Source: CAYGLV01 sp964351025
GTDB lineage: Bacteria > Actinomycetota > Thermoleophilia > Gaiellales > Gaiellaceae
Reading direction: 5' to 3'
NCBI GenBank assembly: GCA_964351025.1
Contig: CAYGLV010000009.1
Location: 1 to 61,555 of the forward strand
DNA: 61,555 bases
Shown here: one piece after another, positions 35,261-43,253 of the stretch
How the letters are laid out: the number at the start of each line of letters is the position of its first letter
Numbering within the stretch: the stretch's first letter is position 1
The notes under the pieces: generated by a model
Databases searched by the model: none
The model's input: only the letters and a program-made list of their open reading frames with translations
What the model was told of the DNA's origin: nothing
Position numbers and translations under genes: made by a program

Positions 35261-35785
35261 TCAGGGGGCCGTGGTCATGCCGGTCATCGTGCCGCCCTCG
35301 GTGTGCGTGTCCGATCCGGCCGTTGCCCCGCTCGACTCGCTGTGCAGGTAGGCGATCAGGTCTGGCATCTCGTCGTCCTGGAAGCTCGGAAACGGAATGC
35401 CTTCCTCCTCGAAGTGCGGGAGCATGGCGGGCAGGTGGTTCCAGATCCGGCCCGACATGATCGCGACGTCGCGCCCCGAGAGGTGGCCGCTCATGAAGTC
35501 CAGCGGCGGCGCGTCCGTGCCACCCTTGCCGGCGTACGAGTGGCAGTCGGCGCAGCCCTTCGACTCGAACAGCGCTGCGCCCTTGGCCGGGTCGCCGAAC
35601 GCTTCGGGCGGCAGTCCCTCGCCGACATGACCTGAGGTGTCCGTCGCGAGCGCCTCGCCGCCGCTGTCGTCGCCCCATTCGTTCCCGACGGCGAAGCCGC
35701 CGATCGCCGCACCGAAGATCAGCGCGAGCGCGACGAGCACGATCGCCGCCTCGACGGCATGTGACGAATGCCGCTTCATGCGCAT
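35261..35785 (-). CDS. membrane-anchored monohaem cytochrome c
   Basis: A 174-aa protein with an N-terminal membrane anchor (AVEAAIVLVALALIFGAAIGGFAVG) and a cytochrome c domain with CADCHSYAG. It has several Met residues near the C-terminus (EGGTMTGMTTAP). It likely resides on the outer membrane face as an electron carrier. ATG35785 and ATG35779 are both possible starts; an earlier in-frame ATG at 35815 would add about ten residues before the anchor. It is convergent with mqnC (22 nt apart). Confidence 0.82.
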   Translation of the reverse strand: MRMKRHSSHAVEAAIVLVALALIFGAAIGGFAVGNEWGDDSGGEALATDTSGHVGEGLPPEAFGDPAKGAALFESKGCADCHSYAGKGGTDAPPLDFMSGHLSGRDVAIMSGRIWNHLPAMLPHFEEEGIPFPSFQDDEMPDLIAYLHSESSGATAGSDTHTEGGTMTGMTTAP

Positions 35786-35840
35786 GACCCTAAACGGATG
35801 TGTGCTCGCCTGCAAGCCCGACGTGGCGCGACCGCTGTCG

Positions 35841-35873
35841 CTTCACGAGACCTTCACGCCCGTAGCAGAACAT
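35841..35873 (+). promoter_or_regulatory. 11-nt direct-repeat promoter (pho-box-like), M23 peptidase
   Basis: Two CTTCACG units start at 35841 and 35852 (11-nt period). Eleven nt after the second CTTCA is GAACAT (35868-35873), the nAnnnT hexamer shared by the other sites of this family. The peptidase ATG is about 50 nt downstream. Confidence 0.6.
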
Positions 35874-35923
35874 GCTCCGGTGCGCCTCCCGGCTGTCCCC
35901 GATCGGCGGAGGAGGCGCTTCCC

Positions 35924-37153
35924 ATGTCGCGCAAGCTGAGACTCCCGCATTCACTCTCGGCCGCCCGCCTGCTTGCCGTCGTGGCACTCTCGATGCTCGC
36001 CGCATCGGTTGCGGGCGGCGCGCGCGCGGACTCGACCGATCAGCGCCGCTACGAGGTAAAGACTCGCCTCTCGGAGGCGCGCGTGCAGATTGCGCGGGCG
36101 CGCAGCGGCGAGCAGGCGCTCGCGCGCGAGATCGCCGCCGAGAGCGACGCGATCGTGGCCGCCGGGACGCGCGCGGCAAGTCTCGGAGCCGATGTCGCGG
36201 AGCTCGAGTCCCGGCTTGCCGGCTCGCGCGCGAGACTTGCGACGCTCACGCGGCGCCTCGAGGAGCAGAGCGACCGCCTCGGTGGGCTCCGGCGTGACCT
36301 CGCGACCGCGCAGAGACTCCTCGCCACACGACTCGTCGAGATCTACACGTCTGAGCGGCCCGAGCTGATCGATGTCGCGCTCGGCGCGGAGAGCCTCGGC
36401 TCGCTCGTCGAGGGGGTGGAGTACTACGCCGCACTCGCCGAGCAGGACGCGTACGTCGTCACCCAGGTGCGCGTGAGCCGGGCGGCCGTCGCACGCGCGC
36501 GTGCCCTCACGGCGCGGCTGCGCGCCGGGCAGGCGACGACGACCGAGCGGCTCGCGCGGGCCGCGGCTGCCCGGCGCGTCGCCTACTCAAACCTCGTTGC
36601 TGAGCGCGACCGGCTGGGCTCACTCCGGCAGGAGCGGCAGCGCTCGCTCTCCCAGATCGAGGTGAGCCGTGAGGAGTGGGAGGCCGAGGCTCGAGAGCTC
36701 GAGACTGAGAGCGCGCGGCTCGCCTCGATCATCTCTGCGTCGTCTGCCCCGGCGTCACCCGCTCCGCCGGAGGGGCAGCCACCGAGCTCGTCCGGATTCC
36801 TCTGGCCCGTCCGTGGCAGCGTCGTCTCGCCTTTCGGCCCTCGCTGGGGCCGGCTCCACGCCGGGATCGACATCAGCGCACCCGCCGGGACGCCGATCGT
36901 TGTATCTGCCGCCGGTACCGTCATCTACTCGGGTGCGATGAGCGGGTACGGGTACCTCGTCGTGATTCAGCACGCCGGCGGCATCGCGACCGCGTACGCG
37001 CACAACTCGAGCAACGCGGTCTCGGTCGGCCAGTCCGTCGCCCAGGGACAGGTGATCGCGTCCGTCGGCTGCACGGGGCGCTGCTTCGGCGACCACGTGC
37101 ACTTCGAGGTTCGAGTGAACGGAAGCCCGGTCGACCCGATGGGCTATCTGTAG
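35924..37153 (+). CDS. secreted coiled-coil M23 peptidase (EnvC/RipA-like)
   Basis: A 409-aa protein: a signal peptide (about 1-36), a long coiled coil (about 40-265, Arg/Leu/Glu heptads), an Ala/Pro linker, then a catalytic M23 domain. The domain has the zinc motif HAGIDISAPAGTP (HxxxD) and the later HVHFEVR (HxH). The arrangement matches peptidoglycan endopeptidases or their activators. A GGAGGAGG Shine-Dalgarno precedes ATG35924. The gene carries the direct-repeat promoter of the copper/redox island. A c-di-AMP riboswitch was looked for upstream but not seen. Confidence 0.88.
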   Translation: MSRKLRLPHSLSAARLLAVVALSMLAASVAGGARADSTDQRRYEVKTRLSEARVQIARARSGEQALAREIAAESDAIVAAGTRAASLGADVAELESRLAGSRARLATLTRRLEEQSDRLGGLRRDLATAQRLLATRLVEIYTSERPELIDVALGAESLGSLVEGVEYYAALAEQDAYVVTQVRVSRAAVARARALTARLRAGQATTTERLARAAAARRVAYSNLVAERDRLGSLRQERQRSLSQIEVSREEWEAEARELETESARLASIISASSAPASPAPPEGQPPSSSGFLWPVRGSVVSPFGPRWGRLHAGIDISAPAGTPIVVSAAGTVIYSGAMSGYGYLVVIQHAGGIATAYAHNSSNAVSVGQSVAQGQVIASVGCTGRCFGDHVHFEVRVNGSPVDPMGYL

Positions 37154-37169
37154 CGGGCGGTCGCCCAGG

Positions 37170-37361
37170 CTAGGGCATCGAGCCGCTGGGCATCGTCTGG
37201 CCGCTGGGCATCGTCATCATCGGCTCGGTCATCGTCGTGCCGCCCGGCATGGTGTGGACGTTTCCGTTCGAGTCTCCGCCTGTGAAGGCCAGTGTGCCGA
37301 CAAGGACGCCGGCAAAGAGCACGATCGCGCCGACGATGACGGCAAGGATCTGCTTCGACAT
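37170..37361 (-). CDS. small Met-rich membrane peptide, 63 aa
   Basis: A 63-aa protein with one N-terminal helix (ILAVIVGAIVLFAGVLVGTLAF) and an extracytoplasmic tail with eight methionines (HTMPGG, TMTEPMMTMPSG, TMPSGSMP). Met-rich tails bind Cu(I) in copper-handling proteins. It starts 24 nt after the multicopper oxidase on the same strand, so a role in delivering copper to that enzyme or protecting it is likely but inferred. Confidence 0.7.
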   Translation of the reverse strand: MSKQILAVIVGAIVLFAGVLVGTLAFTGGDSNGNVHTMPGGTTMTEPMMTMPSGQTMPSGSMP

Positions 37362-37385
37362 CTTCTGCTGGTTCCTTTCGGTCGC

Positions 37386-38468
37386 TTAGGCGGAGACGTC
37401 GACGACGAGGATCAGCCCGCCGGGATCGTCGCCGTTGTTCGTCAGGTGGTGGCCGATGTGGCAGTGGAAGACCCACTTGCCCGGCTCGGTTGCCGTGAAG
37501 GCGATGTCGTAGCGCTCACCGGGGGCGACCTGGATCACGTCGTTGCCGTACTGCGCCGCCGCGGGCACCGGGTGCCCGTCCTTGGCGACGACGCGGAAGT
37601 CGGTTCCGTGCAGGTGCATCGGGTGCTCGAACTGGCCGGCGCCGACCAGGCGAAGGAGAACGCGGTCGCCGCGCTTTGCCTTGATCGTCTCGGTCGCCGG
37701 GAAGCTCTTGCCGTTGAGCGTGAAGTAGTTCGGGAACGAACCTTCCATCTCCATCGGCGGGCGCGTCTCGCCCGTGCCGGGGTCAAGATTCCACTCGCTG
37801 ATCATCACGGTGCGCTCGATGTCGTAGGCGATCCGGTCCGGCTCCTCGATGACGAACGCACCCGCGAGGCCGAGGCCGACCTGACGGTCCTCCTCGAAAT
37901 GGGAGTGGTAGAGGAAGGTGCCGCCCTTCGAAACGCGGCCGGCGGGGATCGCGTCGAATTCGTACGTGAAGGTTGCGCCCGGCTCGATCGGATCCTGCGT
38001 CACGCCAGGAACGCCGTCCATCGCGTTCGGCACGGCTATCCCGTGCCAGTGGACGGTCGTCGGCTCGGGCAGGCGGTTCTTGACGATGACGCGCACACGC
38101 GTGCCGTACGGCACGCGGAGCTCGGGTCCTGGGACGGTTCCGTTGTACGTCCACGCCGTCACCTTCGTGCCCGGCAGGATCTCCCACCGGACCGGCCTTG
38201 TCTCGAGCTCGAAGACCCAGACGCCGTTCTCGATCCGCGCCTTCAGCACCTCGCCGCCGCGGGTCGCGGTCGCGTCCGGCACGTTCTCCGTTGACGCAGC
38301 GGCGCCGTGTGCCTCCATCGAGCCACCCATCGTCATCGCCATCTCGTCGGCTACGGACGATGCCCCACCGTCGCCGGCGCGGACGATCGCGACGACGGCG
38401 AGCGCGAGGGCGAGCGCGGCGGAGAGGATCGCGGCAGATGCGATCCAGAAGGTCGAGCGTGGGTTCAT
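37386..38468 (-). CDS. membrane-anchored multicopper oxidase
   Basis: A 360-aa protein with an N-terminal anchor, a Met/His-bearing linker (DEMAMTMGGSMEAHG) and cupredoxin domains. All four copper motifs are present: HWHG (140-143), HSH (188-190), HPMHLHG (282-288) and HCHIGHH (335-341). Such enzymes oxidise Cu(I), Fe(II), Mn(II) or phenolics at the cell surface. GGAGG precedes ATG38468. It is transcribed with the Met-rich peptide from the direct-repeat promoter at 38502-38534. Confidence 0.92.
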   Translation of the reverse strand: MNPRSTFWIASAAILSAALALALAVVAIVRAGDGGASSVADEMAMTMGGSMEAHGAAASTENVPDATATRGGEVLKARIENGVWVFELETRPVRWEILPGTKVTAWTYNGTVPGPELRVPYGTRVRVIVKNRLPEPTTVHWHGIAVPNAMDGVPGVTQDPIEPGATFTYEFDAIPAGRVSKGGTFLYHSHFEEDRQVGLGLAGAFVIEEPDRIAYDIERTVMISEWNLDPGTGETRPPMEMEGSFPNYFTLNGKSFPATETIKAKRGDRVLLRLVGAGQFEHPMHLHGTDFRVVAKDGHPVPAAAQYGNDVIQVAPGERYDIAFTATEPGKWVFHCHIGHHLTNNGDDPGGLILVVDVSA

Positions 38469-38501
38469 CGAGCGGCCTCCGGTCGAGTAAGGGTCGGTCG
38501 C

Positions 38502-38534
38502 AAGGTACGAGCGGGTTGTGAAGAGCGGATGAAG
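38502..38534 (-). promoter_or_regulatory. 11-nt direct-repeat promoter, multicopper oxidase
   Basis: Read leftward: CTTCATCCGCTCTTCACA with CTTCA units starting at 38534 and 38523, then exactly 11 nt, then TACCTT (38507-38502), a good -10. The multicopper oxidase ATG is 33 nt beyond the hexamer. Confidence 0.65.
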
Positions 38535-38560
38535 CGTCCCCCGGCGCTACCCTTCGTTGC

Positions 38561-39415
38561 ATGCTTCGCCGACTCGCGCCGCTCGCCCTCGTCCTCCTCG
38601 CCACCGCCTGCGGCGGGTCAGGGAAGGACGCGGCGGCGCCGCTTCAGCTCGCCGACTCGGGGCCGGTGCACGTGCACGGCCTCGGCGTCGATCCGGCCGA
38701 CGGCACGCTCTACATCGCCACCCATACGGGGCTCTGGCGCTCTCCGAAAGGCGACCTGACGGCGCGCCGGGTGACGGACGACCGCCGGGACACGATGGGC
38801 TTCACCGTCGTCGGGCCAGGGTCCTTCATCGGCTCGGGACACCCCGACCTGCGCGAGGCCGTGGCGAAGCAGTTGCCGCCTCACCTTGGGTTGATCGCCT
38901 CCGGTGACGCTGGGAAGACATGGCGCAACGTGTCGCTTCTCGGTGAAGCCGACCTTCACGTCCTCCGCGCAGCCGGCAAGCGCGTGTACGGGTGGGACGC
39001 GTCGAACGGGCGACTGCTCGTGAGCGCCGACGGCGGCGAGAGCTGGACTAGCCGTCCCGTCCCCGCGCCGTTACTCGATCTTGCGCCCGATCCGTCGCAG
39101 CCACGGCGGGCCGTCGCCTCGACGGAGCAGGGCCTGTTCGCATCGGCGGACGCAGGCCGGAGCTGGAAACGGCTCTCGGGCGAGCTCGGTCTGCTCGCCT
39201 GGCCACGCGTGGGACGGCTGTTCCGGGTCGCGGGAACCGGCCGAGTGTTCGTCAGCAGTGACGGCGGGAAGACCTGGCAGCCGCGTGGCGACGTCGGCGG
39301 CGAGCCGGCAGCCCTCAGCACGGGCCCGGCTGGGGAGCTCTATGTCGCCTTGCACGACGGTCCGATCAAGACGTCCGCCGACGGGACTCGCTGGACGGTT
39401 CGTCTAGAGCAGTAG
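38561..39415 (+). CDS. BNR/photosystem-stability-factor-like beta-propeller lipoprotein
   Basis: A 284-aa lipoprotein with lipobox LATACGG. It has repeated propeller blades with the SxDxGxxW pattern: ASGDAGKTWRNV, SADGGESWTS, SADAGRSWKRL, SSDGGKTWQPR. It begins with GPVHVHGLGVDPADGTLYIATHTGLW, as in proteins often found beside copper or mercury resistance genes. It is divergent from the multicopper oxidase. Function unknown; a surface sensor or assembly role is inferred. Confidence 0.8.
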   Translation: MLRRLAPLALVLLATACGGSGKDAAAPLQLADSGPVHVHGLGVDPADGTLYIATHTGLWRSPKGDLTARRVTDDRRDTMGFTVVGPGSFIGSGHPDLREAVAKQLPPHLGLIASGDAGKTWRNVSLLGEADLHVLRAAGKRVYGWDASNGRLLVSADGGESWTSRPVPAPLLDLAPDPSQPRRAVASTEQGLFASADAGRSWKRLSGELGLLAWPRVGRLFRVAGTGRVFVSSDGGKTWQPRGDVGGEPAALSTGPAGELYVALHDGPIKTSADGTRWTVRLEQ

Positions 39416-39443
39416 ATCGCGTTCACGGCATCGACCGGACGGC

Positions 39444-39476
39444 CTTCGCAGCTTCTTCATCGCCGCGGGCGAGCAT
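39444..39476 (+). promoter_or_regulatory. 11-nt direct-repeat promoter, methyltransferase-like gene (leaderless)
   Basis: CTTCG at 39444 and CTTCA at 39455 are 11 nt apart; 11 nt later is GAGCAT (39471-39476). The GTG start at 39484 is 7 nt after this hexamer, so the transcript would begin at the start codon. Confidence 0.55.
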
Positions 39477-39483
39477 CGGGGAC

Positions 39484-40107
39484 GTGGACGACAGTTCCTA
39501 CGGCATCTGGGCCTTCGTTGTGCTGAACGTCGCGCTTTTCGGCGGGTTCGTCTACGCGTTCCTGCGACCGGCACGCCGTCGTGAGTGGCGCTCGCTGGGA
39601 GTCTTCGCGGCCTTCATCGTCGCCCTGTTCACGGAGATGTACGGCTTCCCGCTTACGATCTATCTCTTGAGTGGGCTGCTCGGACGCTCGTATCCGGTGA
39701 TCGATCCCTTTTCGCACAAGTTCGGGCACCTGTGGGCTGTCGCGCTCGGCGGGTCGAACTTCGTCTGGGGGTTCGTCATGGTCGTGAGCTCCGTGCTGAT
39801 CTACGCCAGCCTTGCGGTGATGTGGAGCTCGTGGCGTCGCATCCACGCCGCGAACGGCGCGCTCGTCACCGACGGCCCGTACGCCCGCGTCCGCCATCCG
39901 CAGTACGTAGCCCTCGTCGTCCTCGTGGCCGGGTTCCTTCTCCAGTGGCCGACGATCCTGACCGTGCTGATGGCGCCCGTCCTCATCCGCACCTACGTCC
40001 GGCTCGCGCGCCGCGAGGAGCAGGAGCTGGCCGAACGGTTCGACAGCGAGTACCGCTCCTATTCCGAGCATGTGCCGGCGTTCTTTCCGCGCCTCGAGGG
40101 CGCATAG
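39484..40107 (+). CDS. ICMT/PEMT-like integral membrane methyltransferase
   Basis: A 207-aa protein with five or six helices and the isoprenylcysteine-methyltransferase-like C-terminus: TDGPYARVRHPQYVALVVLVAG, then RREEQELAERFDSEYRSYSEHVPAFFPRL, which holds the SAM-binding HPQY and the E-x-L/Y-x-x-Y pattern. The substrate is unknown. Its predicted promoter makes the mRNA leaderless. Confidence 0.82.
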   Translation: MDDSSYGIWAFVVLNVALFGGFVYAFLRPARRREWRSLGVFAAFIVALFTEMYGFPLTIYLLSGLLGRSYPVIDPFSHKFGHLWAVALGGSNFVWGFVMVVSSVLIYASLAVMWSSWRRIHAANGALVTDGPYARVRHPQYVALVVLVAGFLLQWPTILTVLMAPVLIRTYVRLARREEQELAERFDSEYRSYSEHVPAFFPRLEGA

Positions 40108-40139
40108 GTTCTCGCTCGACGTCGCGACTGGCGCTGCGG

Positions 40140-41252
40140 TCAGGCGGGGGCAAGCATTCGGTCGGCCGCGGGCAGCGAGACGACGAAACGGCTGCCGCAT
40201 CCCGGGCCGCCGCTCTCGGCGTGCAGCCGGCCGCCGTGCGCTTCGACGATCGCGCGGGCGATCGTCAGCCCGATCCCGCTGCCGCCCTGCGCGCGCGCTC
40301 GTGCCGGGTCGGCGCGGTAGAAGCGCTCGAACACGCGCTCGAGGTGCTCGGGCGCGAGCCCCTCGCCGGTGTCGGTGACGGTGAGCACCACGCCGTGCTC
40401 ACTGCGGTCCGCAGCGAGCGTGACCCGACCTCCCGGGGGCGTGTGGCGCAGCGAGTTCTGCAGGAGGTTCGCGAGCACCTCGCCGATACGGTCCGCGTCA
40501 GCGCGCACGTCCGGCGTCCTGGCGCTGACGGAGCGTTCGAGCCCGACGCCCTTCTCGGCGTAGGTGGGCTGCGCTGAGGCGATGGCGGCGTCGACGAGCG
40601 CGGCCGGGCCGACGCGCGCGAGGCGGAGATCGAGCTGCCGTTCTTCGGCCTTCGAGACCTTCTGCAGGTCGCCGACGAGCCGGCCGAGCCGGCGCGACTC
40701 CGTTTGCATGACGCCCCACGTCTTCTCGCTCGGCGAGATGATCCCGTCAGTCAGTCCCTCGATGTAGCCCTCGAGGGTCGCGAGCGGCGTGCGCAGCTCG
40801 TGCGCGACGTCGTTGAGGAGCCGCCGCCGGCGCTCCTCCGCGGACTCGAGGGAGGTCGCCATCGTGTTGAAGGCGGCTCCGAGCTGCGCCAGCTCGTCGG
40901 CACCCGTGACGGGGACGCGCTCGCCGTAGTGTCCCTGCGCAACGCGCTCCGCGCTCGCCGCGAGCCCCGCGATCGGACGCACGATCCGGCGCGAGAGGAA
41001 CAGGCTGACCGCGGCCGCCGTCAGTGCCGCCCCTCCGATCGCGAGCACGAGAGCGAGCAGGACGGCGTCGCCGAACGCCTCGTCGAGATGTCGCTGCACA
41101 TCGGGTGGAACGAGGCCGAGCGCATCGCGAACGTGGGTGTGGAAGAGCTTGGGGGCGATCGAAAGTGCGACGAGCCCGAGCGTGATGCTGCCCGCGACGA
41201 TCACGAGCACCTGTGCCGCGAAGAGCTTGGCTGTGAGGCTGCGCTTGATCAC
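40140..41252 (-). CDS. sensor histidine kinase
   Basis: A 370-aa kinase. Helices at about 9-31 and 62-86 flank a short periplasmic loop (about 30 aa). A HAMP domain (about 88-140), the phospho-acceptor H-box LNDVAHELRTPL (His151) and an ATPase domain with NLLQNSLRHTPPGG, DTGEGLAPE and GSGIGLTIAR follow. GTG41252 overlaps the regulator stop (GTGA). The small sensor domain suggests detection at or in the membrane. The cognate regulator is upstream. Confidence 0.93.
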   Translation of the reverse strand: MIKRSLTAKLFAAQVLVIVAGSITLGLVALSIAPKLFHTHVRDALGLVPPDVQRHLDEAFGDAVLLALVLAIGGAALTAAAVSLFLSRRIVRPIAGLAASAERVAQGHYGERVPVTGADELAQLGAAFNTMATSLESAEERRRRLLNDVAHELRTPLATLEGYIEGLTDGIISPSEKTWGVMQTESRRLGRLVGDLQKVSKAEERQLDLRLARVGPAALVDAAIASAQPTYAEKGVGLERSVSARTPDVRADADRIGEVLANLLQNSLRHTPPGGRVTLAADRSEHGVVLTVTDTGEGLAPEHLERVFERFYRADPARARAQGGSGIGLTIARAIVEAHGGRLHAESGGPGCGSRFVVSLPAADRMLAPA

Positions 41253-41977
41253 GAGCCGCGGCCCATGCGGTAGCCGACGCCGCGCACCGTGAGGACGTAT
41301 CGCGGCGCAGCGCCGTCGTCGCCGAGCTTCCGGCGCAGATTGGCGACGTGAACGTCCACGACGTGCTCGTCACCGAACCAGCTCGGCCCCCAGATGCGCT
41401 CCAGCAGCTGGCGGCGGGAGAAGGCGACGCGCGGCTGCCCCGAGAGCGCGTCGAGCAGCTCGAACTCCAGCCGAGTCAGTGCGACGGGATCGCTGCCGAC
41501 CCGCGCCTCGCGGGCAAGCGGGTCGATGACCAGGTCGCCGAAGCGCCGGGCGACGTCCTGCTCTTCCGGGCGCGCCCGCGGCCGCCGGAACATCGCGCGG
41601 ATCCTCGCGATCAGCTCGCCGGGCGAAAACGGCTTCGTCATGTAGTCGTCGGCGCCCGTGGAGAGGCCGATGATCTTGTCGAGCTCCTCGGCGCGGGCCG
41701 TCAGCATCACGATGTACGCGTCGCTGAAGGCGCGGATGCGACGGCATGTCTCGATGCCGTCGAGCTCGGGCAGCATCAGGTCGAGCACGATCACGTCGGG
41801 GTCGAGCTCGCGCGCGAGCTCGACGGCGCTTGCGCCGTCCCCCGCCGCCGTCACCTCGAACCCCTCGCGCTCCAGGTAGCCGCGGACGAGCTCGACGAGC
41901 GGAGCCTCGTCGTCGACCACCAGGGCGCGGAGACGGGCGGGCCTCGGCCCGCCCGTCGAGTGCGAAGGGAGACTCAC
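41249..41977 (-). CDS. OmpR-family response regulator
   Basis: A 242-aa regulator with a receiver domain (phospho-acceptor Asp66 in VLDLMLPELDG, Lys in TKPFSPGEL) and a winged-helix domain (LTRLEFELLDALSGQPRVAFSRRQLLERIWG, VDVHVANLRRKLGDD, VRGVGYRMG). It lies 4 nt after a Met-rich protein and directly before its kinase. It is the third gene of a four-gene unit. It could bind the direct-repeat promoters of this island; the other regulator at 46483 is the alternative. Confidence 0.93.
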   Translation of the reverse strand: MSLPSHSTGGPRPARLRALVVDDEAPLVELVRGYLEREGFEVTAAGDGASAVELARELDPDVIVLDLMLPELDGIETCRRIRAFSDAYIVMLTARAEELDKIIGLSTGADDYMTKPFSPGELIARIRAMFRRPRARPEEQDVARRFGDLVIDPLAREARVGSDPVALTRLEFELLDALSGQPRVAFSRRQLLERIWGPSWFGDEHVVDVHVANLRRKLGDDGAAPRYVLTVRGVGYRMGRGS

Positions 41978-41981
41978 CCGT

Positions 41982-42725
41982 TCATGCGTCCATCGAGACG
42001 AAGCGCCCGTGCCACCAGTGATACCAGACTGCTCCGGTAGTCGCGTGTACGGAGAGCATTCCGGTGACCTTCCCGTCTTGAAGCGTGTGGAGGGTGTAGT
42101 AGCCGGGGAACTGGTCCGCCTCGGCGACCGTAAGGGCGGGATCCTGGGCCTCGATGAAGCGCTGGGCGATCACCTCGGCCTCTGCGGCCGTCACCTCCCC
42201 GTCCTGCGCCTCGCGCGCCAGCGGCTCGCCGGCGCCGCCCATCATGCCGGCTCCATCCATCATCCCGCCTCCCATCCCGGAGCCGCCCATCATGCCGCCG
42301 CCCATCATCCCCGAGCCGCCGCGAAGGCGGAAGTCGCTCATCATCCCGAAGCGGGTGTTCCACATCATCGCGGGCCCGTACTCGAGCCAGACGGCACCGC
42401 TGGAGGGATCGACGAGCACCTCGGTCGCCGGCTGTCCCTTTTCCTCGAGCTCGGCGTAGTAGCCGTTCGCGAAGCGCATCACCTCACCGACCCCGAGGTC
42501 GAGGCGATCGGCGAAGCGCTGAGCCTGCCGCCGCGCGCCGGCGAGGTCGCGTACCGGCTCGCCGCGACCGCTCGAGGCGTAGCCCATCATTCCCGAGCCG
42601 TAGCGGCTCATCATCCAGCCGTTGCCGCCGCTCCCGTCGCGGGTCGCCGCCCAGGCGACCGACCCGACGAGCGCCGCGATCGCGACCACGAGCACGCCGA
42701 GGGCGAGACCGTTGACCTTCTTCAT
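41982..42725 (-). CDS. Met/Gly-rich secreted protein with PepSY-like regions
   Basis: A 247-aa protein with a signal/anchor (LALGVLVVAIAALVGSVAWAA), a Met-rich patch (WMMSRYGSGMMGY), a folded segment with GEVMRFANGYYAELEE and DPSSGAVWLEYGPAMMW, a Met-Gly repeat (about 160-190) and a C-terminal segment TAAEAEVIAQRFI to TGAVWYHWWHG. The two folded segments resemble PepSY-type repeats. Met clusters suggest copper binding outside the cell. It sits between a SHOCT protein and a two-component system, so it may be a metal-sensing accessory. Confidence 0.72.
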   Translation of the reverse strand: MKKVNGLALGVLVVAIAALVGSVAWAATRDGSGGNGWMMSRYGSGMMGYASSGRGEPVRDLAGARRQAQRFADRLDLGVGEVMRFANGYYAELEEKGQPATEVLVDPSSGAVWLEYGPAMMWNTRFGMMSDFRLRGGSGMMGGGMMGGSGMGGGMMDGAGMMGGAGEPLAREAQDGEVTAAEAEVIAQRFIEAQDPALTVAEADQFPGYYTLHTLQDGKVTGMLSVHATTGAVWYHWWHGRFVSMDA

Positions 42726-42730
42726 CGTGC

Positions 42731-42982
42731 TCACACCCTTTCGGCGCGAGCAGCCCGCAGCTTCGCGCGCAGGTCGTCGTAGGCCGCCGGGTCGATCTCG
42801 CCGCGTGCGAGGCGCCGGTCGAGGATCTCCTCGGGGCGCTCGGGCGCGCTGTCCGCGCGGCCGGCTCGTCCGGGGAACAGGTTCGCGACCGCCCAGACGA
42901 TCAGCGCGACGATGCCGACCCAGAGGAAAGTCATCACGATCCAGCCGAAGACGCCCATGCCGTTGTCCCATCCGTCCATCAT
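42731..42982 (-). CDS. SHOCT-domain small membrane protein
   Basis: An 83-aa protein: one membrane helix (VFGWIVMTFLWVGIVALIVWAVANLF), then a C-terminal SHOCT motif (PEEILDRRLARGEIDPAAYDDLRAKL). SHOCT peptides often sit at protein termini and may mediate oligomerisation. It is the first gene of the leftward unit SHOCT, Met-rich protein, response regulator, kinase. Confidence 0.82.
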   Translation of the reverse strand: MMDGWDNGMGVFGWIVMTFLWVGIVALIVWAVANLFPGRAGRADSAPERPEEILDRRLARGEIDPAAYDDLRAKLRAARAERV

Positions 42983-43087
42983 CGTGGGGCTCCTTTCATC
43001 GAGTTCACGAACCGAGGATCGAGGAGGCGGATCAACGTCGTCCGTGGGCCGCGGTCAAGATTCGATCAAGGGCTCCCGGCGCATCGA

Positions 43088-43120
43088 GTTCGCCGTTTCT
43101 TCATCCGGCCCTGCGACGGT
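43088..43120 (+). promoter_or_regulatory. 11-nt direct-repeat promoter with no annotated gene
   Basis: GTTCG at 43088 and CTTCA at 43099, 11 nt apart, are followed after 11 nt by GACGGT (43115-43120). It points rightward into a stretch with no recognised gene that ends in the 43197-43227 hairpin. A weaker leftward pair (CTTGA at 43070 and 43059) may serve the SHOCT operon but lacks the nAnnnT hexamer. Confidence 0.45.
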
Positions 43121-43126
43121 TTCCGC

Positions 43127-43230
43127 GTCGGCGACGGGCCCGCATGATCTCCCCTGACTCGTCGCTCGACGCACGAGCGCACGTCGCCGCCCGGCAGATC
43201 AAGAGGAGCCGTCGGCTCCTCTTGATCGTG
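43127..43230 (+). ncRNA. candidate small RNA or 37-aa micro-ORF transcript
   Basis: A transcript from the 43088-43120 promoter would start near 43127 and run about 100 nt to a perfect 14-bp hairpin at 43197-43227. An ATG at 43144 could instead encode a 37-residue basic peptide (ending at 43257) with RQIKRSRRLLLIV, but it has no Shine-Dalgarno. The hairpin arms carry GAGGAG and its complement. Both readings are tentative. Confidence 0.25.
43197..43227. terminator. perfect 14-bp hairpin
   Basis: GATCAAGAGGAGCC (43197-43210), a 3-nt loop, then its exact complement (43214-43227). It lies 27 nt beyond the stop of the leftward propeller gene and at the end of the putative rightward transcript, so it may terminate both. 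No T-tract. Confidence 0.55.
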
Positions 43231-43253
43231 CGAGCAGACGAGGCCGCGCCCCG

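Noticed and set aside
35786..35923. Possible c-di-AMP (ydaO-type) riboswitch before the M23 peptidase
   Set aside because: Wall-hydrolase genes in actinobacteria often carry one, but the 138 nt show none of its conserved segments. The direct-repeat promoter explains most of the region.
37386..38468. Multicopper oxidase lacking the type 1 axial Met
   Set aside because: The spacing after HCHIGHH differs from laccases, but similar HCHxxHHxxNN sequences with GGL downstream are known in this family, so no defect is claimed.
43055..43070. Leftward CTTGA pair as a full regulon promoter for the SHOCT operon
   Set aside because: The 11-nt period is present, but the core is CTTGA and no nAnnnT hexamer stands at the fixed distance.
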